Assembly (NCBI RefSeq): GCF_000003815.2
Contig: NW_023365706.1
Coordinates: 195,395 to 259,394 of the forward strand
Direction: 5' to 3'
Length of the DNA: 64,000 nucleotides
Source: Branchiostoma floridae
Taxonomy: Eukaryota > Chordata > Leptocardii > Amphioxiformes > Branchiostomatidae
Shown: positions 9,738-21,039 of the stretch, piece after piece
Layout of the letters: every line of letters starts with the position of its first letter
Numbering within the stretch: position 1 is the stretch's first letter
Position numbers and translations under genes: made by a program
The notes under the pieces: model-generated
The model's input: only the letters and a program-made list of their open reading frames with translations
What the model was told of the DNA's origin: nothing
Databases searched by the model: none

Positions 9738-12304
9738 TAATAATAATAATAATAATGATAATGGTTTATTGGGTTCATTAAAAGTACAGATTCGCAGGAC
9801 TGGCCCTGAATTGCTCATGTACTAACGTAGATAGTTGTAACATGGACAACATAACGAGGACAATTAAAATCGTTTACAGAAATCAAACGTATTAAAATAT
9901 ATACAGATTTATATACAGATTCGGTTGACCGATAAAATCGACAGATAAGTTAAAAACGGCACAGTTCATGAGTTCAGTAGTCGGACGATGTGCGGAATGG
10001 TACTGTTCTTATACCTCTCCGTCCTGGCATTGATAGTGTTCAGTTTGTTGTGAGATCTGGTACACCGTCCACTGGTCTCACCTCGGGTTGGTGGGAGCCA
10101 CTGTCGGAATGTTGTTGATTGCAACAAGGTGGAGCCGAACTTCTTAGTAAGCTGTTCCCGTCGTTGCTGGAGTGTGGGTAGTCCTAGACGGTCACATGCT
10201 TCCGAGTACTTTGAGTAGCTTGTACCGAGGATAACTCGACAGGCGCGACGCTGAATGCTCTCTATCTGGGCTGTTTGGGTCGACGTAAGGCCAGGACTCC
10301 AGACGGGGCAGGCATACTCACACAGCGGACGCACGTAGGTTATGTAGACAGTGACCAGGTCAGGTACGGGAAGTTTGAATCTTTTGAGATGGCGTAGGAG
10401 GAAGAGTCGTCTGCTACTCTGACTGATGATGTGGTTCACGTGGCCGTTCCATTTCAGGTCGGACTGCACTATCACCCCTAACAGCTTGGCAGCGGTGACT
10501 TGCTGAAGGGCGTGACCATCAATCTACAACGTTGGGAGGGGAGGGGGAACTTTTGCAAACCATACGTGCATAACTTGGCATTTTTTTGGGTGCAGTTTCA
10601 TATGGCTGTTAAAAGTCCACTGTTCCAAGGCATTGAGGTCGTGCTGCAGGAGTGAGGGTTCATGTACAAGTCTGCTTTCGACCATTGAAAGATCGTCCAC
10701 GAACTTCCAGTTTTCCGATCGGCTATCGTTGGCGGCGCTGTTAATCATGGCTACGAAGATGATATGAGCAAGGACAGTGCCCTGTGGCAAACCGCAGGTA
10801 AGTATCTCCCATACTGAATAAGAGCCCTGGTACAAGACACGTCACCTCTCAGTGAGAAAGTTGCATATCCAAGCTGCTAGTGAAGGTCTACAGCCTAACT
10901 CCAGCAGCCTTGTCATAGCGGTCGTGTGTTCAACGCGATCGAACGCCTTGGAGAAATCGGTAAGGACCATGCTGCTAACTGTTCCTCTCCGGTCCGAGGT
11001 GGAGCTGAGATGGTGTAGAATATCTACCAGGCAATGTGTTGTTGATTTCCCAGGCAGTCCGCCAAACTGTTTAGGATCGATGTTGGGGTTGATGTCTGAC
11101 AGTGTCCACTTGGCTACAAATCCTTCGCACACCTTTGCTAATATTGAGGTGACCGAGACTGGTCGGAGATCTTCCACAGTCGGGGGTCTAGTTTTGGGGA
11201 TAGGAATGACGGTTGCTTCCCTCCATTCACTAGGAACACGGCCTTCGTGCAGGGATGTATTCAGGATACGCGTCAGTGGCTGGCTGAGTTCATATGCAAA
11301 TTCCCTTATCAACCGCCCCGTGATGTTGTCCGGGCCGGCCGCCTTCCGCACACGTACCCTCTGCAACCTGTCGTACATCTCCCATACTTCCACCTGTGGT
11401 GGTTGTGGTGCAGGTAGGAATGCGGGCAGGTGGCTGATGTCCAGAGGGGGTAATGACTGTGTTATTTTACTCAGGTTAGCATTGATGGCGTCGGCAGTAG
11501 CTTTGTTGTTGTCTGGAGCGACTCCGTCGAGATGGATAACTGGGTTAGATTTGCCAATGTTGGCCATCGTCTTAATGTCCTTGTGCCAGTTAGCTGGGTC
11601 GTGTCGTCTTAAGTTCTGTACCTTGCTACTGTAGAAGTTCTGTCTCGCATGTTGGATTTTTGCTTGTAGTTTGTTGCGTAGATTTTTCCATTCCGACTTC
11701 TTTCCGTTGTGGAGAGCTTTTTGACGTAGGGTTATGAGATTCTTTATTTCAGGAGTCATCCATGGTTTGTCCTTATTGTGAACTCTGATACGGCGGGTTG
11801 GGAAGTGTTCAGAGATTTTCTGATGAAGTGTGTTGTACATCGCTGTTGTCATGGCTTGGCTTCCCTTCTCTTGTGTGATCTCGGGCCAGTCATACGATGT
11901 GATCCAGGCACCAAAAGAGCGCACTTTGAAGCTGGCATTGGACGAACGGTTCTTTTGTTAGTTCTGTTTGATTTTGTTTGTTGTTTGGGTCGGAGGACAA
12001 CAGGTTGGTGATCACTCATCCCTAGTGGTGCGATAACAGAGCATGGGTTGTAGAAACGTCCTAGGTTGGTGATAATCAGGTCCAGAATGGCATCTTCCCT
12101 TGTGGGGTGTTGACTATCTGTTTCATGTTTCTGTGTTCTGGCACAGATTGTGGACATCCATTCTGTTGAAGTCTCCTCCAATGTAGAATCCAATGTCGGT
12201 GTACTTGGCGCGCAGTTGGTCGATAGGCGAGGAAGGAAAATAGTTTCATATGATGTTGCAAGTACCGTCTTTGTCACAAGTGGACGGACTTGTCGTGCCA
12301 TACT
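9738..12304 (-). mobile_element. Decayed non-LTR retrotransposon, 5' truncated
   Basis: On the minus strand, conserved pieces appear in order. First is the end of an APE-type endonuclease (ILDLIITNLG... then SDHQPVVL) at about 12100-12010. Next is the connector and reverse transcriptase start (RKAAGPDNITGRLIREFA) near 11340, then LRPVSVTSI, then DFSKAFDRVEH at about 10940. The palm motifs GLPQGTVL and FVDD follow (10800-10690), then the thumb/C-terminal part with VQSDLKWNGHV and a typical YVRPLCEYACPVWSP. The parts lie in different frames with breaks near 11900, 10840 and 10500, so it cannot make a full protein. The endonuclease N-terminus is missing. The 3' end carries a short ATT-type repeat (9736-9760). 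Confidence 0.85.
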
Positions 12305-12423
12305 ATGCGTACGCTTATTTGATTAACGCTAGTTAACCCTTATTCGTTGCATTTTTCATTAAGAGTCAGCTTATTCCAATCTGGCAGAAGAACATAGCAT
12401 AATTTCTGTCTTTAACATAGTGA
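12305..12423. other. Spacer between two LINEs
   Basis: About 120 bp between the 5' truncation of the first LINE and the 3' end of the second. Nothing else is recognised. Confidence 0.4.
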
Positions 12424-15400
12424 AATTTCTTTATTTCTTTATTTGAATTTACCACATGCAAAAACAAGTGGAAGGGAGGACAAAACAGGTGTATCAACAC
12501 CTTTACAAGTTGTCCTCCCAAACCTGAATGATAATAGAAAACAATACAAAACCAAAATCAAACAATAAACATTAGACATCAAAAGTCAGTAGACATGAAT
12601 ATACAATTCGGTGACAATTATACACAGAATTGATTATATACAAAATTATCAAATATCATTATATACAGAGTAAAAAGCTAATTACAATACAAGAGGCACA
12701 CCCACAAGATGTGGACCAAGAGCAGGGGACGTCGATATTGAACTGGGTGTCAAATCTCACAAACGTGGCTCTCACAAGCGATCGCTTGAATGTCAAGATG
12801 TTAGACTTTTCAGTGGCTTGAACCCCAATATTACGGAGGACAGGACTCAGCTGATTCCAGATGGTGACCAGCCTTGGTATGTAAGAAGAGCTGAAGGCTG
12901 ATGTCCTTACTCTAATGGGGGTAAGCATGTGAGATCTGAGATATCTAGAGGGTCTGGAAGGGAAGGATACATACTTGTGAACAATTGGTTTAGACTTGAT
13001 AAACACCATGACGTCGCATACTTCGCGCCTGTGCGTAAGAGGCAACAGACCAAGGGTGGAGAGACGTTCCTTGTAGGTCAGGGTGTTCGAGTGGGCTCCT
13101 AGAATGAATTTAGTCGCCCGCCGTTGCACCCCTTCCACAAGGGACATGAGTTTGCGGGACTGAGGGGACCACAAAGGTGAGCAGTATTCTAAGATGCTTC
13201 TCACCAATGTGGTGTACAGTGCCTTGCGTACATCAGTGCTAGAGTTGAACCCGATTGTTCTTTTGATGAAACCAGTCATAGAATTGGCCCTGGCTACCAT
13301 CTTTAAGACGTGTCTGTTCCACTGAAGGTCCGACTGGACAATGACCCCAAGGTCAGGCATACTGTCTACAGATGTTATTGTAGTACCAGACATGTGATAA
13401 GAGTACACAATAGGACTCTTAGAGCGAGTTAAACGGATAAGTTTACACTTGGAAGGATGAAAAGACATCTTCCAACTAAGACTCCAGTTGTACATGGCAG
13501 TGATGTCATTTTGCAGCTTAACACAGTCATTTAGCTTGCTGACTTCCCTAAAACATTTAGAGTCGTCAGCGAAGAGTGCTACAGTAGATTGAGTTGCTGC
13601 ACAAGGTAAGTCATTGATAAACAGAAGGAAGAGAAAGGGCCCAAGAATGGAGCCCTGAGGAACACCTGAAGTCACCGGGAGCCATTTGGACTGGCAACCT
13701 TCCACTACCACACGCTGACGACGATCGGTTAGGTAGGAGGTAAACCACGCCAGGAGGTTACCACCGAAACCAAACATCTGCAGTTTGTGGATTAGCAAAG
13801 TGTGGGAAACTGAATCGAACGCTTTCGCGAAGTCCAGGAATAACATATCTACCTGCCCCCCCTTATCGAGTATGGATCCTACTTGATGGTAGGTTTCTAC
13901 TAGTTGAGTTGTAGTAGAACGGCCGGCAATAAACCCGTGTTGGAATTCGTGAAGCGACCCTCTCAAAAATGGAATCAACTGATTGTACATACAGCGCTCC
14001 ATCAACTTGCTTACAAGGGATAACAGAGATACTGGCCTATAATTGGCCACATTCTCCTTGTTTCCCTTCTTATGCACTGGTAGTACGTTTGCATCCTTCC
14101 ATCTACTCGGTACACAACCAGCGGATAGTGATCTATTGAACAGCAAGGTCAAGGAAGGAGCAAGAGCCTTGGCACAGCCCTTAAGAACATGAGCAGAGAT
14201 GTTATCCGGACCCACAGCCTTACTAGTGTTGAGATTAACTAACACATTTTCCACGGATTCTACAGCAAGTAGCAAATTACACAATCTTTCATCAACTATC
14301 ACGTCGATGTCAGGCTTGATAACATTAGGGTCAGGTGCAGAAAAGGTGGAGAAAAAGTAGTCATTGAACAAATTGGCCTTATCGGGTACAGACTGAACGA
14401 CCGTGCCGTTGAGATGAACGTCAGTCGGAAGAGACCTGGATTTTGACTTAGCTCGTACAAAAGCCCAAAATCTCTTCGGCGACTCCTGTAAAGTGGAAGA
14501 GAGGCTAACAAGATATTTGTTATACTTAGCTGATAACAAGTTCTTCAGTTTGTTTCTTAGTTTACGGAACTTCTCCCAGTGAGAGGGGGAGTCGGAACGC
14601 TTCGCCCTTTTCCACGCTGTCCGCTTCTTGTTCTGCAAGTTGCGTACCTCGCCGTCGATCCAAGGAGGTGATGTTGATACCTTGAGCTTCCGACTGGGCA
14701 CGAACATGTCAACAGCCGACTGAACGGCTGAAGACCATGCTTCCCAGTCAGAGTCAATGTCATGGTGGTGAGTAACTGACTCTGATAGCCTCAGTGACTC
14801 TAGGTGAGCACTGAGACCAAGCCAGTCGGCTCGTGTAAAGTTGTACACTTTACGAGGAAGCTCCTGCCTAGTTTGGATACGACAGCAGAGAGAGAACTCG
14901 AGAACAGTGTGGTCGGTATCAAAGTCAGCGGGAAGTTCCCTGATCGTAGAGAACCTCTCAGGGAAGTCCGTAAACACAAGATCTAACAGGTTGTGAGTGG
15001 AGTTTGAGGGAACATGATTGATTTGTTTTAAAAAGTAGTTATTAATCATGTTGCAAAAGTCAGCTTCCCTACCCTCGTTTAACACTACACAATTGGCCCA
15101 GTCGATTCGAGGCAGATTGAAGTCCCCGAGGACACAGCACAAGTTATACTCTTTGTTCACGCTCTCTAAAGTCGAGCCCAGGTTGTGCGTAAAAGATGAC
15201 AAGTTACCAGAGGGAGGTCTGTAGCAAAGAATAACAGCAGTTTTGCCCATAGCTGGAGGACGGATTTCACATACAAGAATCTCATCCTGAGGCTCCAAGT
15301 CAAGTCTACGACTACTACATATTGACGATTTAACAGCGAGTAGAATCCCCCCACCAGACTTATTATTATGAGTAACATGACGATCCTTGCGATAGGTCAC

Positions 15401-15700
15401 AAATTCAGGGGGAATAACCTCTAAATCATGCACATCAGAAGTCAACCAAGTCTCAGTGATTGCGAGAAGATCCGGAGCATTAAGGTGTATCAGGTTGGTG
15501 AGCTGTACCAACTTGTTCCTACTCTGGTTAACAGATTTCACACTCCTAGCATTGAGATATATAGCATTAAGAAAATTGGATGACATCATTAAAATGAAGA
15601 ACAACAGGAGGCACACATGTGCTAACATACTTCTACTGATTTGCAAATCAATAGCTCAGACCACAATGGGAATTTGCATATCAATTGGCTACTAAGGCAG
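12424..15700 (-). mobile_element. Non-LTR retrotransposon (CR1/jockey-type), ORF2 intact
   Basis: The 3' end lies near 12424, where the minus strand ends in a short AAATAAAG/AAATAAAG-type repeat instead of a poly(A) tail. The 5' limit is uncertain; I stop just upstream of the reading frame. No ORF1 is visible in the next kilobase, so the copy is probably 5' truncated or uses a family lacking ORF1. Confidence 0.75.
12659..15628 (-). CDS. LINE endonuclease-reverse transcriptase, uninterrupted
   Basis: Single open frame of 989 residues from ATG 15628; the frame runs six codons further upstream to a TTG. Numbered from the ATG, residues about 20-245 are an APE-type endonuclease with LNARSVKS, ITETWL (E59), GDFNLP (168-173) and DTDH (237-240). 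Reverse transcriptase follows: KAVGPDNIS near 470, NYRPVSLLS near 530, FLDFAKAFD (597-605), SGVPQGSILGP (654-664) and the active site FADD (686-689). The C-terminal part has DLGVIVQSDLQWN and RSILEYCSPLWSP. All catalytic signatures are present and no stop or frameshift breaks it, which is unusual next to the decayed LINEs on either side and suggests recent insertion. It would nick target DNA and prime reverse transcription of its own RNA. Minus-strand neighbours are relics and give no operon-like context. Confidence 0.93.
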   Translation of the reverse strand: MLAHVCLLLFFILMMSSNFLNAIYLNARSVKSVNQSRNKLVQLTNLIHLNAPDLLAITETWLTSDVHDLEVIPPEFVTYRKDRHVTHNNKSGGGILLAVKSSICSSRRLDLEPQDEILVCEIRPPAMGKTAVILCYRPPSGNLSSFTHNLGSTLESVNKEYNLCCVLGDFNLPRIDWANCVVLNEGREADFCNMINNYFLKQINHVPSNSTHNLLDLVFTDFPERFSTIRELPADFDTDHTVLEFSLCCRIQTRQELPRKVYNFTRADWLGLSAHLESLRLSESVTHHHDIDSDWEAWSSAVQSAVDMFVPSRKLKVSTSPPWIDGEVRNLQNKKRTAWKRAKRSDSPSHWEKFRKLRNKLKNLLSAKYNKYLVSLSSTLQESPKRFWAFVRAKSKSRSLPTDVHLNGTVVQSVPDKANLFNDYFFSTFSAPDPNVIKPDIDVIVDERLCNLLLAVESVENVLVNLNTSKAVGPDNISAHVLKGCAKALAPSLTLLFNRSLSAGCVPSRWKDANVLPVHKKGNKENVANYRPVSLLSLVSKLMERCMYNQLIPFLRGSLHEFQHGFIAGRSTTTQLVETYHQVGSILDKGGQVDMLFLDFAKAFDSVSHTLLIHKLQMFGFGGNLLAWFTSYLTDRRQRVVVEGCQSKWLPVTSGVPQGSILGPFLFLLFINDLPCAATQSTVALFADDSKCFREVSKLNDCVKLQNDITAMYNWSLSWKMSFHPSKCKLIRLTRSKSPIVYSYHMSGTTITSVDSMPDLGVIVQSDLQWNRHVLKMVARANSMTGFIKRTIGFNSSTDVRKALYTTLVRSILEYCSPLWSPQSRKLMSLVEGVQRRATKFILGAHSNTLTYKERLSTLGLLPLTHRREVCDVMVFIKSKPIVHKYVSFPSRPSRYLRSHMLTPIRVRTSAFSSSYIPRLVTIWNQLSPVLRNIGVQATEKSNILTFKRSLVRATFVRFDTQFNIDVPCSWSTSCGCASCIVISFLLCI

Positions 15701-16759
15701 ATCTAAATTCTACAGCTAAAGCGCATTGGTTTCATACATTTAAAAGATCGTGACTTAACAGTATATAAAATTCAAATGCTACAGTGAAAAGTACACCCCG
15801 CTGCACACTTGATATTGTACAGATTATGACAAATGAGCCACTATTGATCTTGTACAAAACATGCTCAGATAGAAAGATTATTACTACATTATCGCTAATG
15901 TTGCAAAGATCTAAATTCTATACAAGGGCTAAGGTTAAAATAACATGACTCAAGTGCATTTGTACACAAATCTAGTCTAGCATATCAAGAGGAATGTAAG
16001 GTTGGAGAGCCTGAGGTCTGCAAGGAGGTGCGCCCTCCCCACTCAACATACAGCAATGGTGAGGATGACAATCCAGCAAAATTACATTAAACAGATTACG
16101 GAAATTTGAAAATAGTAACAGGAATTGATCCACTAGTGTCTTGGCCAAATAACAAATATTGCGATATGGATCGATTGCCTAAGGGTAGTTTGATATTAGC
16201 GGATTTCTAGTAGAACGTGTCTGTGAAATAAAATATGGTTCCTCACCACCTTGATGACCTCTGACCTCTATCAAAATTGGTGTTTACCTTTGTCATTCAT
16301 CCCATCCACGATATAGTTTCTCTCCTGACATGCTAATATGAAAATATCTCTATTTGAAAACACCGTGGCGTTGCGTTGAGAACGACCGCGCTCCCGGGGG
16401 GCGTGACATTTATTCGTTCTGACGAGACTCGTTATGTTTGTTCGCTGCTAATTACTTTATGCTGAAGCTATTGTTCCTGTCTTGATATTAATGGGGTGGA
16501 TTAAAAAATTATTCAGGCAACAAAAAAATCCCGGAGCTCTTAGTAGCAAACTTTGAAAGAAATGTCACTTTCTTCACAATGAACAAATAAGACAAAATAA
16601 TGTTTGCCGTCTGATGTTCTGGGACAGAGAATTCGCGCGCAGATTTCTGGGAAAAACATGGCGACGTTCGATCGTACGCCACAAGTGCGGGAGGTGGTGG
16701 CAATAAAGAGACGGTTTTCAACAATTGATCACCCTTTGAGTCCAGTTGCTGGTTAGTAA
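15701..16759. other. No gene seen; possible LINE 5' region
   Basis: No supportable frame. The part next to 15700 may be the untranslated leader of the LINE. The 16250-16750 stretch is unassigned. Confidence 0.4.
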
Positions 16760-17290
16760 AACAAACTTTATTGAGTTGTTATCATGATAATTGTGAACTG
16801 GAAGCGGATGTGATAGATCTCTGCCATTCCAGCTAACAATGCGGTGATGCAACCTCCCATGGAGCGGTCAGGCTATTACAAGAAGGGACGGTATGTTTTT
16901 GACCTCGATGTGTTCGAATGCGTGGTCATCGGAGCCTTTTCAGGAATATTCTGAACATTTGAGTCTCTCGGTTATGCATTCCTGTGGTTATTACTGATGT
17001 TGCATTTACCGTATCTCTGTAGATTCCCTGTTGTTGACAAAACGAATTAAGGTAACAGAACGAATAAAGTTTGACTAGCGTTAACACTGTACCTACATGT
17101 GTGGCCCATTTAAGTTCTTTATCAACTGTAACACGTAAGTACTTGTGTGCTGAAACTACATTCAGCACTTCGTTACTTAAATGCACATGTGTCGTTTGTG
17201 GTCCCAATGAGCATTGCTTTGACAAGCTGTTTGCTACCGACCAGTTTGAAAGTCTATCTATATCTGATAGCAAAGCCTCTTGATATGTAA
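16760..17290 (-). mobile_element. LINE reverse transcriptase relic
   Basis: The minus-strand frame at 16926-17283 reads DIDRLSNWSVANSLS.KQCSLG, then HVHLSNEVLNVVSAHKYLRVTVDKELKW. This is the region just after the reverse transcriptase active site in jockey/CR1-type LINEs (dL..Ws....l.f...K, then yLGv.ld..L.W). It lacks the catalytic palm and is only a fragment. The stretch to about 16760 (ACTTTATTGAG on plus) may be the 3' UTR. Confidence 0.65.
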
Positions 17291-17344
17291 TCGGATATAT
17301 GCAATACCTAGAAGGAAGGCAGCTAACTTTATCACAATTAGTAT

Positions 17345-17425
17345 CCTGGAGGAAACTCAGTTAAGGAACTACGTCACATCTGATTCTGAACAACTTACCA
17401 GAACATCTCCAACACAGTTGGCTCG
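17345..17425 (-). repeat. Reverse-complement copy of the local degenerate unit
   Basis: Reads AACTCAGTTAAGGAACTACGT, then CATCTGATTCTGAACAACTT on plus, the reverse of the GTTCAGAAGCAGGTGTGACG... unit that is dispersed through 1.8-6.5 kb and 20-24 kb. Confidence 0.7.
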
Positions 17426-18008
17426 TTATTATTGAAATGTGTAACATGCTGTCGCCAATCTTTACGACCTCATATTAAGCAAATTACAGACAACATAGGA
17501 GCGCTTGGTACAGTACCTTAGCCGGCCGTTGTGAGTCTCTTTTGGGCCGTGGTGACTTGAAGACAAAATTCACATTGCTTGTTTTACACTAAGAGCAAAC
17601 AAGACAAACTACCTTTTATAGTCAGTAGGTTTTGGTACGTAAGTTATCTTGTGTTCATATTCTGTGGAAAGGTTCAACCTGTAGTGACCCCCTTGACCAA
17701 ATACAAGCCCAAACTAGCACTGTGTAGGGACCTAGATTTCTTCGGGGTAGTGCCTGAGGGTCTCCCGTAAGAATTCCCGTTGCACCACCTGGTGGCACGA
17801 AGGATTCGCTTCGACCAATACAAAAGTACAAAATAGTCTTTTTCATACATAACAGTTCTTAGCACTTTCAGATTGATCAGTCGAACCATACAACCGAATT
17901 ATAGTTTCGTCTGTTACTTTGTAACTAACATGAGTTAACCTAAGCGGGTATTGATAACTCTTTGTGAGTCGTAAATGCTAAGTACTTGATCCTCGTAAAT
18001 GCAGCCCA

Positions 18009-18250
18009 CCGTAAAGCCCCGGTCACAAAGCGCGTACGATTCCTTGCGATTCCTTCCGATGCGCAGGATAAGCGCAGCGCGTCGTAAGTCGGGGGAGAAT
18101 CGGAAGCAATGGTTTAAGTATATAAAGCCGTGGTCACAAAGCGCGTAGTGCATCGTACGATGCGGTCATAAGAGCGTGCCTGCGTCAATCGCAGTGAATC
18201 ATAGTAAATCGGGGAGCGTCGTATGGCGAAAAATAGAGCTGAAATGGATT
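18009..18250. mobile_element. GGTCACAAAGCGCG repeat, MITE-like end
   Basis: AAAGCCCCGGTCACAAAGCG at 18013 and AAAGCCGTGGTCACAAAGCG at about 18125 are direct copies, each followed by a GTACGAT/CATCGTACGAT-rich stretch. They begin exactly where duplication A copy 2 departs from copy 1, at a TAA. This looks like the end of a short DNA element or a nested pair. I could not find the opposite inverted end, so limits are approximate. Confidence 0.45.
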
Positions 18251-19194
18251 TTGAACATGTTCAAAATTTCGCTATCGTCGTAAGATTTTATTTGCCCCCA
18301 TAGCAGACTTCATTATGGCAATTTTTGTCTACTGATGAGGTTATAGATCTATAAATTGTTAGCATGTTGTGATGGTTTCAGTTTTCCCTGATATTGTGGA
18401 TATTGACGAAAAGGGAAAATATATCAGTCGCAACTGCCACAGTCGCAACCAGAGAACAGCGCGCCCCGCACAGGTGATGCAGACAATTGTTTGATCGCTT
18501 CATGCACGTGAGTTTATAATTAGATCAAATCTAAGCTCTCGTCGGTCTTGGGTCAGTTTACCATAATCGTACTAACCATGGGGACAACTCGAACATAAAG
18601 GCAGGCTCCATGAGTCGGAAATATATATGATACAATGCTTATGATATGATTTTTGTATGATGGCATCTTTTTGTTGATAGCATATCATGATACGATCTTC
18701 GAAAGAGCCTGACACGCAGAGCCGGCAAGCAGGCCGAGATAATAATACCAGTACTCACGCTTGATCTGAACTTTGCTTGTAATACTCTTGTTATCATGGT
18801 CTCTTTTAATTTATTTTTACAGTTAAATATATTATAGGAAGATATTCAACAGCTTAGACCACATTTTGTTGGTTAAAGAAGCACAAAAGCGGCCAGGCGG
18901 CTATTCAAAAGAGACACAAGTGAAAAATCGTACGACGCTGGAAAAATTTTGAACACCATCCGATGCGTTGCGATGGCTGATTTTGCTTAATAGTCGGTTG
19001 TATTTGAGAGTAAGGGTTATAAATGTTATGGGAAAGTAGTGGTGTATTTATTTAATGACACAGAGGATGTCCATCTGATTAGTAATTATTAAAATGTGAC
19101 AATTGTGTAATGTGCGTTTAAGAGGTCGACGGCATATGGTAGCGTGGTGTTCCTTAAGCTTTATGTTTGGCATTTAAACTGTCTAAGGTTGTCA

Positions 19195-19735
19195 GCATTA
19201 TTGAGGTTCGACTATGTACGGCGCCCAAAATCATATCGATTCGAGCTTTCATCACAGCCCACCAACACAACAAGTATGAAACCAATCCATCCAGCCGTTC
19301 TTGAGTAATCTTGTACACAGAAAATAATCTTGTACACAGAAAATATAACCTCCATGACATTTCATGGAGGTAACTACTGTGCCAACTGTTACAAATATTT
19401 CAAACAGTCCTTAGCAGACATAAATAAAACTACTGGGGGTTCCCCAAACAGCTGTCACCTCACTATCTGCTTGCAGCTAAGCCCATTAACAAACACATAC
19501 AGCACGATGCCTGTACCAATATATTTCAAATATAGGGGTGATTTCTGATATTATTACATCGATTATAACGACAGATACGGCTCCCAAGATCTCATCGATT
19601 CGAGCTTTCATCACACCCCACCAACACAACAAGTATGAAACCAATCCATCCAGCCGTTCTTGAGTAATCATCTACACAGACAGAGACACATAACAGAAAA
19701 TATAACCTCCATTCCATGACATTTCATGGAGTTAA
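19195..19735. repeat. Two tandem copies of a SINE-like/LINE-tail-like unit
   Basis: 19215-19372 and 19575-19732 share CATCGATTCGAGCTTTCATC, then CCACCAACACAACAAGTATG and CAATCCATCCAGCCGTTC, ending in ACAGAAAATATAACCTCCAT and a CATGACATTTCATGGAG hairpin. A TTCTTGAGTAAT plus ACAGACAGA-type end is common in retroposon 3' tails, so they may be SINEs or tails of an RTE-like LINE. They are non-coding. Confidence 0.6.
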
Positions 19736-20384
19736 ATATTATGTACGAGTTGGAAACCAGTATCAGCTAAGCTACTACCTGAGTTTGCCATGCATTACAT
19801 TGTCTGCAATTTCAATAAATCTAAGATCTAAATCTTTCTTGTTAGATCATCAAGGCAAAGCAACTTTGACCCAATATGACCCTCCTATCTTTTGACGTGT
19901 GCTGGTTATCCAGACGAAAATCATCCAGCACAGTACGACCGCTTGTCCATCTAAGCTATCAGAAGAGGGTTTGATGCAGTGTCTTTGTGGTTCATATGAA
20001 TGTTCGTGCCACTTTGTGGCACTGTAAATGAGTAGATAAGCAAGTTTGCGAAGATCACTGGTTGCAGTACCTTTGCATGCCGTAGAGTGTCTCCTTTGTG
20101 CCTTGCTGACTGCAGGCACTACATTCTTAGACTTGATACCACCCCCTCCCACCCGATAGTCACAGCCAAGAATGAGATATGCTTGTGCTGGAGGTGAGCC
20201 AAACGTCCGTCAGGTCGCTGTCAATCAGGTGTGACTCAGCTTCCTCAGTATTCATTGTACTAGACATAACCAGCTTTCTTCTTAAGATTATCAAGGCAAT
20301 AGAAAAAGATGTTAATAATGTTTAATGTGTGGGCAACATTGAACGCCCCACCCTTCTCCAATCGAAGCTTGACAATCATCTGCC

Positions 20385-20474
20385 GCAGGTGTTTTAGTTT
20401 ACTTCCTCCAAAATGGGGACCGTCGTGTGCTCACTGTCTTCCTTCTTCCGTCAGTTTCTTGCCTGAGCCCAGGA
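20385..20474 (+). pseudogene. Decayed signal-peptide exon relic (paralogue of 2661)
   Basis: Same sequence as the 2661 relic, with ATG at 20413 and the same one-base deletion after GTCGT. It lies inside segmental duplication A copy 2. It cannot encode a signal peptide. Confidence 0.7.
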
Positions 20475-21039
20475 TACGCTGAATGTGAAATTCCACCATT
20501 TTTGGAAATCCCCGTTGCCATATAGCAACTGGTAACCACAGACCTAAAAATTTCCATTTTTCATTTGGGGCTACTGACACAAAATTGAGAAAACTCGATT
20601 TTTTTAAATAGTTCGGCCACCTTATGGTAAGTTTTCACATTACAGAGATTCTTAATGTCTTCTCATGTGGCAGCAGATTTTTTGAACGAGATGTTCCAAG
20701 CCTTGAACCAATTACAATTATATGATACTAATTTGTTGCGTGTTTTACAAAACATAATAGATCTGGTGAGAAAACAAAATTTGATGTTGCTTGTATTTTT
20801 GCTTCATATCAAGTCGTAAAAACTGTTTGCGACATTTCGAACATATCAATAGTAACGAGCCACCTGTGCAGTTTCTTAACTCAACTTCCTCCGAGAAATT
20901 ATTGTCTTTAAGTCAGCTCCCCCCCCCCCCCCTCTAAAATAAAATCAAGGCGAAAATCAGAAAAATGCTGGTGACGATTGTTTTTTATATGTGGGCAATT
21001 TCACACACCGCCCTTCCCCAGCCCGGGCAAATTTCAATG

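Noticed and set aside
10852-11634. 260-codon plus-strand frame
   Set aside because: Shadow of the reverse transcriptase coding on the minus strand, which carries the recognised motifs.
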